Positions 43,739-52,136 of a stretch of 64,000 nucleotides of DNA are shown piece by piece. Source of the DNA: Mesorhizobium sp. WSM4311 (GTDB lineage: Bacteria > Pseudomonadota > Alphaproteobacteria > Rhizobiales > Rhizobiaceae); assembly GCF_002295115.1 (NCBI RefSeq), contig NZ_NSFV01000007.1, positions 1 to 64,000 on the forward strand. Direction: 5' to 3'. Each line of letters opens with the position of its first letter. The stretch's first letter is position 1. The notes beneath the pieces were generated by a model. The model worked only from the letters and a program-made list of their open reading frames with translations, had not been told where the DNA came from and made no database searches. The position numbers were made by a program, and so were the translations under genes.

Positions 43739-44623
43739 ATGGATCGTCTCAGTGGCCTCCTGGCCTTCGCCCGCACCGCCGAGCTTGGCAGTTTCATCGC
43801 CGCCGGCCGGGCGCTCGGCATTTCGGCCTCCGCCGTTGGCAAGAGCGTCGCAAGGCTCGAGCAGGAGCTCGGCGTGCGGCTCCTGCAGCGCAGCACGCGG
43901 CGCGTCGGCATGACGGAAGAGGGCAGGCTGTTCAACGAGCGGGTACGGCGCATCCTCGACGATATCGACGATGCCGAGGCGATGCTGTCGCGGACACGGG
44001 AAACGCCGCACGGACGGCTGCGCGTCTCGACGCCAATCGTCACCTACCATCTGCTTTTGCCGGTGCTGTCGGAGTTCATGGCCCGCTATCCCGAGATCGA
44101 ACTCGACATCGATTTCAACGACCGCATTGTCGACGTCATCGAGGAAGGCATCGACGTCGCGATCCGCAGCGGCGAGCTGCCCGATTCACGATTGGTGTCG
44201 AGACCAGTCGCACCCTTTCGCATGCTTTTGTGTGCGGCGCCCGCCTATCTCGACCGCCACGGCACGCCCGGGGAGCCGGCGGATCTCGTCCGGCATTTCG
44301 GCATCAACTTCCGCTTTCTCAACAGCGGCAGGCTGCTGGAGTGGCCATTCATGACCGGAAGCGCCGAACCGCAGATCCGCTCGAAGCTGACCTGCAACAA
44401 TATGGAGGCCTTGAAGGGTGCCACGATCGCCGGGCTCGGCATCGCCTGCATGCCCGATTTCCTGGTCCGCGAGGCGTTGCTGGACGGAAGGCTGCGCACC
44501 GTGCTGGACGATCATATCGACGGTCGTGGTCAGTTCCGGATGCTGTGGCCCTCCAATCGCCATCTGTCGCCAAAGGTGCGCGTCTTCGTCGATTTCCTTC
44601 CCGAGCGGCTTGCGGCGCGATAG
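43739..44623 (+). CDS. LysR family transcriptional regulator
   Basis: 294 residues from ATG 43739. The N-terminal helix-turn-helix is LLAFARTAELGSFIAAGRAL, ISASAVGKSVARLEQELGVR with LLQRSTRRVGMTEEGRLF, in the CrgA/AaeR-like branch. The substrate-binding domain (from about residue 90) has GRLRVSTPIVTYHLLLPVL. Divergent from the DHA2 exporter, which it probably controls. Inducer unknown. Confidence 0.9.
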   Translation: MDRLSGLLAFARTAELGSFIAAGRALGISASAVGKSVARLEQELGVRLLQRSTRRVGMTEEGRLFNERVRRILDDIDDAEAMLSRTRETPHGRLRVSTPIVTYHLLLPVLSEFMARYPEIELDIDFNDRIVDVIEEGIDVAIRSGELPDSRLVSRPVAPFRMLLCAAPAYLDRHGTPGEPADLVRHFGINFRFLNSGRLLEWPFMTGSAEPQIRSKLTCNNMEALKGATIAGLGIACMPDFLVREALLDGRLRTVLDDHIDGRGQFRMLWPSNRHLSPKVRVFVDFLPERLAAR

Positions 44624-44648
44624 GTAGCCGGCGGTGAAGAGTGGCCTG

Positions 44649-45746
44649 TCAGTCCCCGATGCTTCTGGCAACCAGCCGGGCGACGCTCGGGCCGACGAGC
44701 AGCACGATCAGGAAGCGCGCCGATTGCAGCGCCATGACGAAAGAGATGTCGACGTGCTGCGCCGCGGCGGCGATGATGGCCACGCTGTCCATGCCGCCGG
44801 GGCTGGTCGCCAGATAGGCGGTGAGCGGATCGATGCCAAGGAGATGGCTGATCAGGAAGGCGAGCCCGCCGCAAAAGGCGATCAGCGCTACGATCGAGGC
44901 GATGATCTGCGGCAGCGCACGCGTCGCATGGCGCAGGATCGGCCTGGTGAAGTTCAGTCCGATCGACCAGCCGACCATGGCGTAGCTGATTGCCAGCAGC
45001 CAGGGCGGCAGCTGCATCTCGACATCAAGGCCGAGATGGACGACGGCGCCGAAGATGAAGGTGCCGAGGAAGAAGGGCGAGGGCAGCCGGCACAGCTTTC
45101 CCGCCAGGCCGCCGACCAGCGCGATGCCTGACGTGGCGGCGAAGGCTTGGACATCGATCGGCGGAAACCAGATGATTGGCGGGATTTCGATGCCCGATGT
45201 GTCGACCCACATTTTGGCGACGATTGCCGCCGTCATCGAAACGAAGATGACGCGCAGATACTGCATGAAGGCGACAAGGCGCTGGTCGGCGCCAAAAGCG
45301 CCGGCCATCAGCACCATGGCGGTAGCCGCACCCGGCGAGGAGCCCCAGACGGCGGTGGTGCCGGGCAGGATGCGCCAGCGGCTGATCAGCCAGCCAAGCA
45401 GGCTGGAGGCCGCGACTGTCGCAATCACGACGCCCAGGAACAGCGGCCACTCGGCATGGAAGACGGGAAAGATGTCGGCCGAGATCGACGCGGCGACGAG
45501 ACAGCCGACAATGGCCTGGGCGGAGCCGAACAGCAGGCGCGGCACCCGCACCGTGGCGCCATTGGTGCCGGCGACGATGGCTGCCAGCATCGGCCCGATC
45601 AGCAACGCCGCCGGCAGGGCGGCGAATTCGAGCGCGCCGGCAAACAGGGCCGAGATGGTGAGCAGGACCATCCATTGCCAGGGCGTGCCCATCCGCGCCA
45701 TGCGCTCGGTGGCGGGCTGGTCGCGAGGCTGCACCGAGGAATCCAT
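44649..45746 (-). CDS. AbrB family membrane protein (putative ammonia monooxygenase, PF05145)
   Basis: 365 residues with about ten TM segments and two similar halves: LPAALLIGPMLAAIVAG with RLLFGSAQAIVGCLVAASIS in the first, PPWLLAISYAMVGWSIGLNF in the second. The motif TTAVWGSSPGAATAMVLMA and LATSPGGMDSVAIIAAA in the equivalent places are characteristic. The old name ammonia monooxygenase is misleading; transport or regulator function is more likely. Convergent with LysR, 25 bp apart. Confidence 0.85.
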   Translation of the reverse strand: MDSSVQPRDQPATERMARMGTPWQWMVLLTISALFAGALEFAALPAALLIGPMLAAIVAGTNGATVRVPRLLFGSAQAIVGCLVAASISADIFPVFHAEWPLFLGVVIATVAASSLLGWLISRWRILPGTTAVWGSSPGAATAMVLMAGAFGADQRLVAFMQYLRVIFVSMTAAIVAKMWVDTSGIEIPPIIWFPPIDVQAFAATSGIALVGGLAGKLCRLPSPFFLGTFIFGAVVHLGLDVEMQLPPWLLAISYAMVGWSIGLNFTRPILRHATRALPQIIASIVALIAFCGGLAFLISHLLGIDPLTAYLATSPGGMDSVAIIAAAAQHVDISFVMALQSARFLIVLLVGPSVARLVARSIGD

Positions 45747-45813
45747 GTGTCGGTCTTAGACCCGAAGCACGGCGATGCGAACCCCGCCGTGCTGAAAAAG
45801 CTGCCCGAAGGCC

Positions 45814-46122
45814 TCAGCCTGTCTTGCCGTCAGGCAACCCGAAGCCGCCAACGGGATTGGTCTCCACCTGGAACTCGAAGCCGGCGATGAAGGGTCGCGC
45901 CTTGGCGATTGCCGCCTGGACTTCCGGAAGCTGCAGCGAGGCCTTATGACTTGCCTGGTCGGTCCACACTTCGGTCACCCAGATCGCGTCGGCATCGGCC
46001 GGGTCGGTGGCGACGATATAGCTCAGGCAGCCCGGCAGGGCGCCGGTGCTGGCGCGCAGCACGTCCATGACCGCGTCGCGCTGGCCGCGCGCCGCCCGCA
46101 TCTTGCCGATCAGTCCGTACAT
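45814..46122 (-). CDS. antibiotic biosynthesis monooxygenase (ABM) domain protein
   Basis: 102 residues, one ABM ferredoxin-like fold: MYGLIGKMRAARGQRDAVMD, PGCLSYIVATDPADADAIWV, TEVWTDQASHKASLQLPEVQ. Such small dimers act as cofactor-free oxygenases of quinols or as quinone-handling proteins. It is followed upstream by an SDR gene 63 bp away on the same strand; the two may work on the same compound. Substrate unknown. Confidence 0.85.
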   Translation of the reverse strand: MYGLIGKMRAARGQRDAVMDVLRASTGALPGCLSYIVATDPADADAIWVTEVWTDQASHKASLQLPEVQAAIAKARPFIAGFEFQVETNPVGGFGLPDGKTG

Positions 46123-46185
46123 TCAGCTGTCTCCCTTCAAAATCTTCGACAAGAGTACGCGGACCGTCAGTATGCAGATAGCCGG

Positions 46186-46968
46186 TCACGGCATCAACTG
46201 GCCGCCATTCACCTCGATCACCTGGCCGGTGATGTAGCCGCTCAGCAGGTCCGAGGAGAGGAACAGATAGGCGCCGACGCAGTCTTCCGCCGTGCCGGCG
46301 CGGCCCTGCGGAATGGTGGCGACCATGCCCTTGATCTGCTCCTCGGTCGAATAGCGCTCGTGGAAGGGTGTCAGGATCGTGCCGGGCGCCACGGCGTTGA
46401 CGCGGATGCCGAAGCCGATCAGCTCCTTGGCCATACCGCGCGTCACATTGGAAACGAAGGCCTTGGCCGAGCCGTAGAGGCCGGCGCCGCCGCCGGCACC
46501 ATTGCGCGCGGCGATGGACGAGGTGTTGACGATGAAGCCGCCCTGCTTCTTCAACCACGGCATCGCCTTGCGCGAAGCGGTCAGCACCGAACGCGCATTG
46601 AGGTCCATCACTGCGTCGTAATGCGCTTCGGTCTGGTCGGCGTAGGGTACGCGGCCGAGCATGCCGCCGGCATTGTTGACCAGCCCGTCGAGGCGGCCGA
46701 AATGCTGGGCGCTGTCCTCGACGACGCGCTCGACGTCGGCGGGGACGGAAAAATCGCCCTGGACGAGGAACACCTCGCCGCCGCTGTCGGCAATGGTCTT
46801 GGCGAGTTTCTCGGCGGCCTCGCGGCTCGAATTGTAATGCAGCGCCACCCTGGATTTCTGCGCGGCGTAGGCCAGCGCGAGTGCCGCGCCGATGCCGGTC
46901 GAGGCGCCGGTCACCAGCACCGCCTTGCCGGCGAGATCGGGAATGCTGAGCGTGTTGGTGGCTGGCAC
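46186..46968 (-). CDS. short-chain dehydrogenase/reductase
   Basis: 260 residues. NAD(P)-binding motif VTGASTGIGAALALAYA, NNAG in LVNNAGGMLGRV, catalytic Ser in NTSSIAARNG and YGSAKAF carrying the YxxxK, with VNAVAPGTILTPFHERY for the C-terminal part. FabG-like group acting on a 3-oxo or sugar-type substrate, not specified. 63 bp upstream of the ABM gene on the same strand. Confidence 0.88.
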   Translation of the reverse strand: MPATNTLSIPDLAGKAVLVTGASTGIGAALALAYAAQKSRVALHYNSSREAAEKLAKTIADSGGEVFLVQGDFSVPADVERVVEDSAQHFGRLDGLVNNAGGMLGRVPYADQTEAHYDAVMDLNARSVLTASRKAMPWLKKQGGFIVNTSSIAARNGAGGGAGLYGSAKAFVSNVTRGMAKELIGFGIRVNAVAPGTILTPFHERYSTEEQIKGMVATIPQGRAGTAEDCVGAYLFLSSDLLSGYITGQVIEVNGGQLMP

Positions 46969-47029
46969 TGTTGTTCCTCCGGGATGTCTGCCGCCCTTCG
47001 TAGGCCTTTGCCACCCCGGTGTTCAAGCC

Positions 47030-47467
47030 TCAGGGGCGTAGATAGGCATAGCCCTGGCTTTGCAGTTCCGCGAGCTTGACGACGCCGCCCTTGTCGGCGG
47101 CATGAAATCCATCGAGCAGGTCGGCGAGCGAAATATCCATGCCCCGCATGGTGTTGCCGCAGGCTTGCGGCTCGAGGCCCTGCTGCACCAGGCCGGCGAA
47201 GCGGCCGGAGATAGCAGCTGATATGCCCTTCGACTTGAAGCTCGCCAGGGCCGGGCCATGCACGACCAGCGCGATGTCGACATTGCCGCCGGTGCCCTCA
47301 TAATGGTTCTTGATGTTGCCGAGCACGAAGTTGACCTTGTCCACATCGCTCAGATGATAGGCGACCTTCAGCCTGGCGGGCTCCGTGGCCGCGGCCTGCG
47401 CGGCCCGCAGGCCGAGAAACGTTGCGGTCCCGGCAAGAACCGCGCGGAACATGTCGCGTCGGCGCAT
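47030..47467 (-). CDS. periplasmic DsrE family protein
   Basis: 145 residues. N-terminus MRRRDMFRAVLAGTATFLGL with AAQAAATEPA after it is a signal peptide with an RRRDMF twin-arginine-like motif. The mature part has the DsrE/DsrF-like fold: LKVAYHLSDVDKVNFVLGNI, NVDIALVVHGPALASF, and a single Cys in QACGNTMRG at the usual active position. Exported members are thought to handle sulfur or thiols; role unknown. Confidence 0.82.
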   Translation of the reverse strand: MRRRDMFRAVLAGTATFLGLRAAQAAATEPARLKVAYHLSDVDKVNFVLGNIKNHYEGTGGNVDIALVVHGPALASFKSKGISAAISGRFAGLVQQGLEPQACGNTMRGMDISLADLLDGFHAADKGGVVKLAELQSQGYAYLRP

Positions 47468-47559
47468 GGCATCCTCCTAGATCTTACCGCGATTTGCGTG
47501 GCTGCGGCCGCAATACTAGCATAAATTGACGCTGCGTCCTGTCGATGCGAGGAGAGGTC

Positions 47560-48663
47560 ATGACGTTCAGGGCAGGGGAATGGAAGACAATCGCGGGCGC
47601 CGGATTTGGCGCCGCGTTGCTTGGCTTGCTGACGGGCACGGCCGTCGCCGACGGCGCGCTCAAGCTTAGGGAACTCAGCCCGAACGGGGCGGACGTCTGT
47701 TTCGGCCGGGTCTATGACGCGACCCATCTCAAGGCACATCCGAAGCAGAAGGTGGCACGGATCTTCTTCTACTATGGCCATGACCCGGTCAGCCGGCCGA
47801 ACGAAGAGCCCACGGCAAATGCCGACACGTCCTACAATGGCTTTCTCACCACGACGGTGCGTGGCGCCAAGGCGCCGCAATGGGCCGGCGGCTGGTGCAA
47901 TCATGAATCCGAGGATGGCACATCAGGGCCGATCCGTTGCGGCATGGACTGCGACCGCACCATGGCCTCGCTGAAGGTCGATGACAAAGGCCGCCTGATT
48001 GTCACCGATGTCTCGGCCGACCTCTATCTCGATGCCGGATCAGAAGAGGAACTCGGCAAGGCCGAATATGACAGGCAGGCGCTGGGCTCAGAAGATGACA
48101 ATTTCCGCCTCGACCCGATGCCGGCCGCGACCTGCAAGGCCGAGTTCGCGCGCATCGACCCGATCGATCCGGCGCTCGGCCCGCCGCTGCGCGAGCGGCT
48201 GAAGCCTGACCAGGCCTTCTGCTACGGCCGCGACTATGACGCGGCGCATCTGGCTTCGCATCCCGAGCAACTGACGCAGTCGATCCGGGTTTTCCGCGGG
48301 CCGGTGGAACTGGCGTCCTTCGCTTCGGGCGGCGACATCGCCAACTGGCCTGACGGCGCCGACATCGCCGTCTCGGTCACGGCGCGGCTGAAGTCCGGCA
48401 AGATCACGCAGACTTATTCCTGCCAGGGCGAGGCCGACCAGTGGCGCTGCGCGGCAAGCTCGAAGATGAGCGATTTCTCCTGCGACATCGCGCAGAAGGA
48501 AATCTTCCTCAAGCGCGGCGCCAACGGCTCAATGATGCTGGCCAACCCCAACAGCAGCCTGCCGATCGTCGATCTCTGCTCGAAGGCAGCCGACGGCAAG
48601 ACGAAGTCGGACGACAAGGTCTATCGGCTGGAGCCAATGCCGCAATCGGCCTGCGCACCATAA
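47560..48663 (+). CDS. exported protein with two copies of an unknown domain
   Basis: 367 residues from ATG 47560, GGAGAGG upstream. A signal peptide (AGAGFGAALLGLLTGTAVA) is followed by two repeats of about 147 residues: repeat 1 begins VCFGRVYDATHLKAHPKQKV (46) and ends FRLDPMPAATC (182-192); repeat 2 begins FCYGRDYDAAHLASHPEQLT (220) and ends YRLEPMPQSAC (355-365). Each has Cys at start, middle and end, suggesting disulfides in the periplasm. No family recognised; no catalytic motif known. It stands alone between the divergent DsrE gene and the convergent CDF gene. Confidence 0.8.
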   Translation: MTFRAGEWKTIAGAGFGAALLGLLTGTAVADGALKLRELSPNGADVCFGRVYDATHLKAHPKQKVARIFFYYGHDPVSRPNEEPTANADTSYNGFLTTTVRGAKAPQWAGGWCNHESEDGTSGPIRCGMDCDRTMASLKVDDKGRLIVTDVSADLYLDAGSEEELGKAEYDRQALGSEDDNFRLDPMPAATCKAEFARIDPIDPALGPPLRERLKPDQAFCYGRDYDAAHLASHPEQLTQSIRVFRGPVELASFASGGDIANWPDGADIAVSVTARLKSGKITQTYSCQGEADQWRCAASSKMSDFSCDIAQKEIFLKRGANGSMMLANPNSSLPIVDLCSKAADGKTKSDDKVYRLEPMPQSACAP

Positions 48664-48674
48664 GCTGAAGGGCA

Positions 48675-49622
48675 TCACGCAAACGGCACGGCCGTCGTGC
48701 CCTTGGGCAGCTTGGCCTCGTCGTCGGGCTCGACATGGATGGTGACGCGCACCGAGGGGATTTCGGCTTTCAGCGCGTCTTCGATCCGGTCGCAGATGAC
48801 GTGGCTGGCGCCGACCGACATGTCGGCGTCGACGACCAGATGGAACTCGATGAAAGTGGCGCGGCCGGCGATGCGGGTTTTCAGGTCATGCACCTCCAGC
48901 GCGCCCTTGCAATTGGCCGAGATGACGTCGCGGATGCGCATGTTTTCCTGCGTGTCGACGGCACGGTCCATCAGGCCATTCATCGACGAGCCGATGACAT
49001 GCCAACCCTGCCACAGGATGTTGAGCGCGACGATGACGGCGAGCGCCGGATCGAGGATCTGCCAGCCGGTCAGGATTGCCCCGACCAGGCCGCCGAAGAC
49101 GCCCACCGAGGTGACGACGTCGGTCATGATGTGATTGCCGTCGGCGACCAGCGCCGGCGACTTTTCGGCCCGGCCGGCGCGGATCAGCGTCCAGGCCCAG
49201 AAGGCGTTGATCAGCGTGGCGATACCGTTGACGGCAAGGCCATTCCAGGGCCGTTCCAGGGGCGCTGGCGCTTGCCAGGAGCGCCAGACCTCGTTGAGGA
49301 TCAAAAGCGCGGCGACGACGATCAGCACGCCTTCGAGCACCGCCGAGAAATATTCCGCCTTGTGATGGCCGAACGGATGATCCTGGTCGGCCGGCTTGTA
49401 ACTGACCTGGATCGCCCAGAAGGCGGCGACCGAGGCAATGACGTTGACGATCGATTCCAGAGCGTCCGAATAAAGCGCGACGGAGCCGGTAATGTACCAG
49501 GCGGCCAGCTTCAGCGCGAGCACGACAAAGGCGACCACGATCGACCAGAAGGCAAGGTTGGCGACCTTGCGCTTCGCGGCCTCCCTGGCTGCGATCGCCA
49601 TCGTGTTCTCGGCTTCGGCCAT
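48675..49622 (-). CDS. cation diffusion facilitator (CDF) transporter
   Basis: 315 residues. Six TM segments and a C-terminal cytoplasmic domain. The metal sites are SDALESIVNV in TM2 and DGNHIMTDVVTSVGV in TM5 (HxxxD). The TM2 site has D-x3-S rather than the D-x3-D of FieF, so metal preference may differ (Mn, Zn, Co or Fe). HPFGHHKAEYFSA is the family loop. Start ATG lies 5 bp after the trpE(G) stop, so it is likely co-transcribed and under the trp attenuator. Confidence 0.9.
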   Translation of the reverse strand: MAEAENTMAIAAREAAKRKVANLAFWSIVVAFVVLALKLAAWYITGSVALYSDALESIVNVIASVAAFWAIQVSYKPADQDHPFGHHKAEYFSAVLEGVLIVVAALLILNEVWRSWQAPAPLERPWNGLAVNGIATLINAFWAWTLIRAGRAEKSPALVADGNHIMTDVVTSVGVFGGLVGAILTGWQILDPALAVIVALNILWQGWHVIGSSMNGLMDRAVDTQENMRIRDVISANCKGALEVHDLKTRIAGRATFIEFHLVVDADMSVGASHVICDRIEDALKAEIPSVRVTIHVEPDDEAKLPKGTTAVPFA

Positions 49623-49627
49623 CGAGG

Positions 49628-51817
49628 TCAGGCTGCCTTTTCCTTCGCCTTGCGCGGCAAATGAGCGACGATGTTCTCGATGATGCGCATGCCGGCATTG
49701 TGGCCGAGCGTCATGATCGATTCCGGATGGAACTGCACGGCGGCAATCGGCTCCTTGCGGTGCTCGAAGGCCATGATGATGCCGTCCTCCGTCTCGGCCG
49801 TGACAATGAAATCATCGGGCAGGCGCACCGGATCGGCGAAGATCGAGTGGTAGCGACCGACGGTGACCTCCTTGGGCAGGCCGGAGAAGATGATGCCGGG
49901 CTTGGAGACGCGGATGCGCGAGGGCTTGCCGTGCATGGGAATGTGCAACTGGCGCAGTTCCCCGCCATAGGCTTCGGCCAGCGCCTGCAGGCCCAGGCAG
50001 ACGCCGAAGATCGGCAGGTCGCGGGCGCGCGCTCGTCTGATGGTCGCGGCGCAATCGAAATCCTTCGGCGTGCCTGGTCCGGGTGAGAGCACGACGAGGT
50101 CCGGCTTCAGCCGCTCGAAGACTTCTTCCGGCACCGGCGTGCGCACGGTCGAGACATTGGCGCCGGTCTGGCGGAAGTAGTTGGCCAGCGTGTGGACGAA
50201 AGAGTCCTCGTGGTCGACGAGCAGGATGTTGACGCCGTCGCCGACGCGCGCGGTGGTGCGCTCGGTGCTGGCGGAATTACCCATCTTGGCGTCGCGGATG
50301 GCGGAGAGCATGGCGGATGCCTTCAGTTCGGTTTCGGCTTCTTCTTCCTCGGGAATGCTGTCGAACAGCAATGTGGCGCCGGCGCGCACCTCGGCGATGC
50401 CGTCCTTGATGCGGATGGTGCGTAGCGTGAGGCCGGTGTTCATGTCGCCGTTGAAATTGACCATGCCGATCGCTCCGCCATACCAGGCGCGCGGGCTCTT
50501 CTCGTTCTGCTCGATGAAGCGCATGGCCCACAGTTTCGGCGCGCCGGTGACGGTGACTGCCCAGGCATGCGACAGGAAGGCGTCGAAGGCGTCCATGCCT
50601 TCGCGCAGGCGGCCCTCTATGTGGTCGACGGTGTGGATCAGGCGCGAATACATCTCGATCTGGCGGCGGCCGATGACGCGCACCGAACCCGGCTCGCAGA
50701 CCCGCGACTTGTCGTTGCGGTCGACGTCCGAGCACATCGTGAGCTCAGACTCGTCCTTCTTCGAATTGAGCAGTTTCAGGATCTGCTCGCTATCCGAGAT
50801 CGCATCGTCGCCGCGCTTGATGGTGCCGGAGATCGGGCAGGTTTCGACGCGGCGGCCGTTGACGCGCACGAACATTTCGGGCGAGGCGCCGATCAGATAT
50901 TCGTTTTCGCCCAGATTGATGAAGAAGGAATAGGGCGAGGGGTTGATCGATTTCAGCTTGCGCGAAATCTCGGAGGGCTGGGTTTCGCAGCGCTCGTAGA
51001 ACATCTGGCCGGGCACGACCTCGAACAGGTCGCCGCGCTTGAACGAGTCCATGGCGCGCCGCACAAGGTTGGCATATTCGCCCGGCTCATGGTCGCCGCG
51101 CAGCGGGATGCGGTCGGCGGTTTTGAACGGCTCGGCGATTGCGTCGCGCGGCAGGCCTTCGGTCGAAAATCCCTCGCCTGAATAGTCGTAGCGGTCGGTC
51201 CAGGCCTTGGCCGAATAGTGGTCGACCACCAGGATCTCGTCGGGCAGGAACAGCACCAGGTCGCGCTGGCTCGGCTTGCGCTCAAGCTTGTAGTCGACCG
51301 GGTCGAACTGGAAGGCGAGGTCGTAACCGAATGCGCCATAGAGGCCGAGATTGGCGTCTTCGTCGGTCTTGAACAAAGCGGTGATGGCGCGCAACACGGT
51401 AAAGACCGAAGGCACGCGGCTGCGCTCCTCCTCGGTGAAGACGCGGCCGGGCTTGGCGACGTCGAGGCGGATCAGCGTCTTCGTCGTCTCCGCGATGGTG
51501 ATGTCGGCAAGGCTGCCCAGCGTCTTGCCGATGACCGGCAGCAGCGCCTGGCCACGGCGGTTCAGCGCTTCGATGCGCATGGCGCGGCCGCGCGCGGAGA
51601 TGACCAAAGGAGGGTCGATGATGGCGGTGTCCCAGCGTGTGTAGCGGCCGGGATATTCGTAGTTGGAGGAAAACACCGCGCCCCGGCGCGAGTTCAAGCC
51701 ATCGACATAGGCGTCGATCGCCCCCGCATAGGGCCGGTCGTGGCGCTCACGCGCAATGGTGATGCCACCCGCGGTCACGAAACTTTCAGCGCCGTTTTCC
51801 AGAACCTTCATCGTCAT
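49628..51817 (-). CDS. trpE: anthranilate synthase TrpE(G), fused subunits
   Basis: 729 residues from ATG 51817, GGAG upstream. TrpE (1-500) binds chorismate: GQMFYERCETQPSEISRKLK, GASPEMFVRVNGRRVETCPI with SGTIKRG, ELTMCSDVDRNDKSRVCEPG and GAPKLWAMRFIEQNEKSPRA. After a linker the TrpG-type glutamine amidotransferase begins (ILLVDHEDSFVHTLANYF); its triad is Cys607 in GVCLGLQ, His697 and Glu699 in QFHPESIM. The fusion makes anthranilate from chorismate and glutamine, the first step to tryptophan, and is the form known in rhizobia. Frames up to 51904 run into the attenuator and are not the N-terminus. Regulated by trpL. Confidence 0.97.
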   Translation of the reverse strand: MTMKVLENGAESFVTAGGITIARERHDRPYAGAIDAYVDGLNSRRGAVFSSNYEYPGRYTRWDTAIIDPPLVISARGRAMRIEALNRRGQALLPVIGKTLGSLADITIAETTKTLIRLDVAKPGRVFTEEERSRVPSVFTVLRAITALFKTDEDANLGLYGAFGYDLAFQFDPVDYKLERKPSQRDLVLFLPDEILVVDHYSAKAWTDRYDYSGEGFSTEGLPRDAIAEPFKTADRIPLRGDHEPGEYANLVRRAMDSFKRGDLFEVVPGQMFYERCETQPSEISRKLKSINPSPYSFFINLGENEYLIGASPEMFVRVNGRRVETCPISGTIKRGDDAISDSEQILKLLNSKKDESELTMCSDVDRNDKSRVCEPGSVRVIGRRQIEMYSRLIHTVDHIEGRLREGMDAFDAFLSHAWAVTVTGAPKLWAMRFIEQNEKSPRAWYGGAIGMVNFNGDMNTGLTLRTIRIKDGIAEVRAGATLLFDSIPEEEEAETELKASAMLSAIRDAKMGNSASTERTTARVGDGVNILLVDHEDSFVHTLANYFRQTGANVSTVRTPVPEEVFERLKPDLVVLSPGPGTPKDFDCAATIRRARARDLPIFGVCLGLQALAEAYGGELRQLHIPMHGKPSRIRVSKPGIIFSGLPKEVTVGRYHSIFADPVRLPDDFIVTAETEDGIIMAFEHRKEPIAAVQFHPESIMTLGHNAGMRIIENIVAHLPRKAKEKAA

Positions 51818-51864
51818 TGCCGTCTCCATCAGCTTGTTGGGGCAACGGACCCGAGACTGGCTTT

Positions 51865-51903
51865 TAAAAAACAAATGGCCGCCCGGACTTTCCGTTGCGG
51901 CCA
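51865..51903 (-). terminator. trp attenuator terminator
   Basis: On the minus strand GGCCGC-AA-CGGA-AAG-TCCG-G-GCGGCC forms a strong stem and is followed by ATTTGTTTTTT. It lies 40 bp after the trpL stop and 48 bp before trpE(G). In Sinorhizobium this terminator releases the small RNA rnTrpL when Trp is abundant. Confidence 0.85.
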
Positions 51904-51942
51904 CCCTCTCTTTTCACGCACGCGCGTTCGAACAGGCCGCTG

Positions 51943-51987
51943 TCAGCAGGCCCACCACCAAATGGTCTTGGTCGAACGCATGTTCAT
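51943..51987 (-). CDS. trpL: trp leader peptide TrpL, 14 aa (MNMRSTKTIWWWAC)
   Basis: The ATG at 51987 opens a 14-codon frame, Met-Asn-Met-Arg-Ser-Thr-Lys-Thr-Ile-Trp-Trp-Trp-Ala-Cys, then TGA at 51943. Three consecutive Trp codons followed by a strong terminator hairpin before trpE(G) define trp attenuation. The Sinorhizobium leader, [14 protein letters not shown], has the same length and Trp positions. ATG 51999 (adds MDFA) and ATG 51981 are possible alternative starts. Confidence 0.9.
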   Translation of the reverse strand: MNMRSTKTIWWWAC

Positions 51988-52136
51988 GGCGAAATCCATA
52001 GCGGCGAAAAACCGGATGCGCAACAGGTTTGAAAGGTCCGTCCGGTGGCCGCCGCTTCAAGGGCTCATGGCACATCGCCAGGGCCGGCGGTCCCGGCTAG
52101 GCTGGACTTCCAACGATACCAAGACGGGAAACACCC

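Noticed and set aside
44649..45746. Naming the AbrB family protein an ammonia monooxygenase
   Set aside because: It is a multi-pass transporter-like protein without copper or iron ligand motifs.
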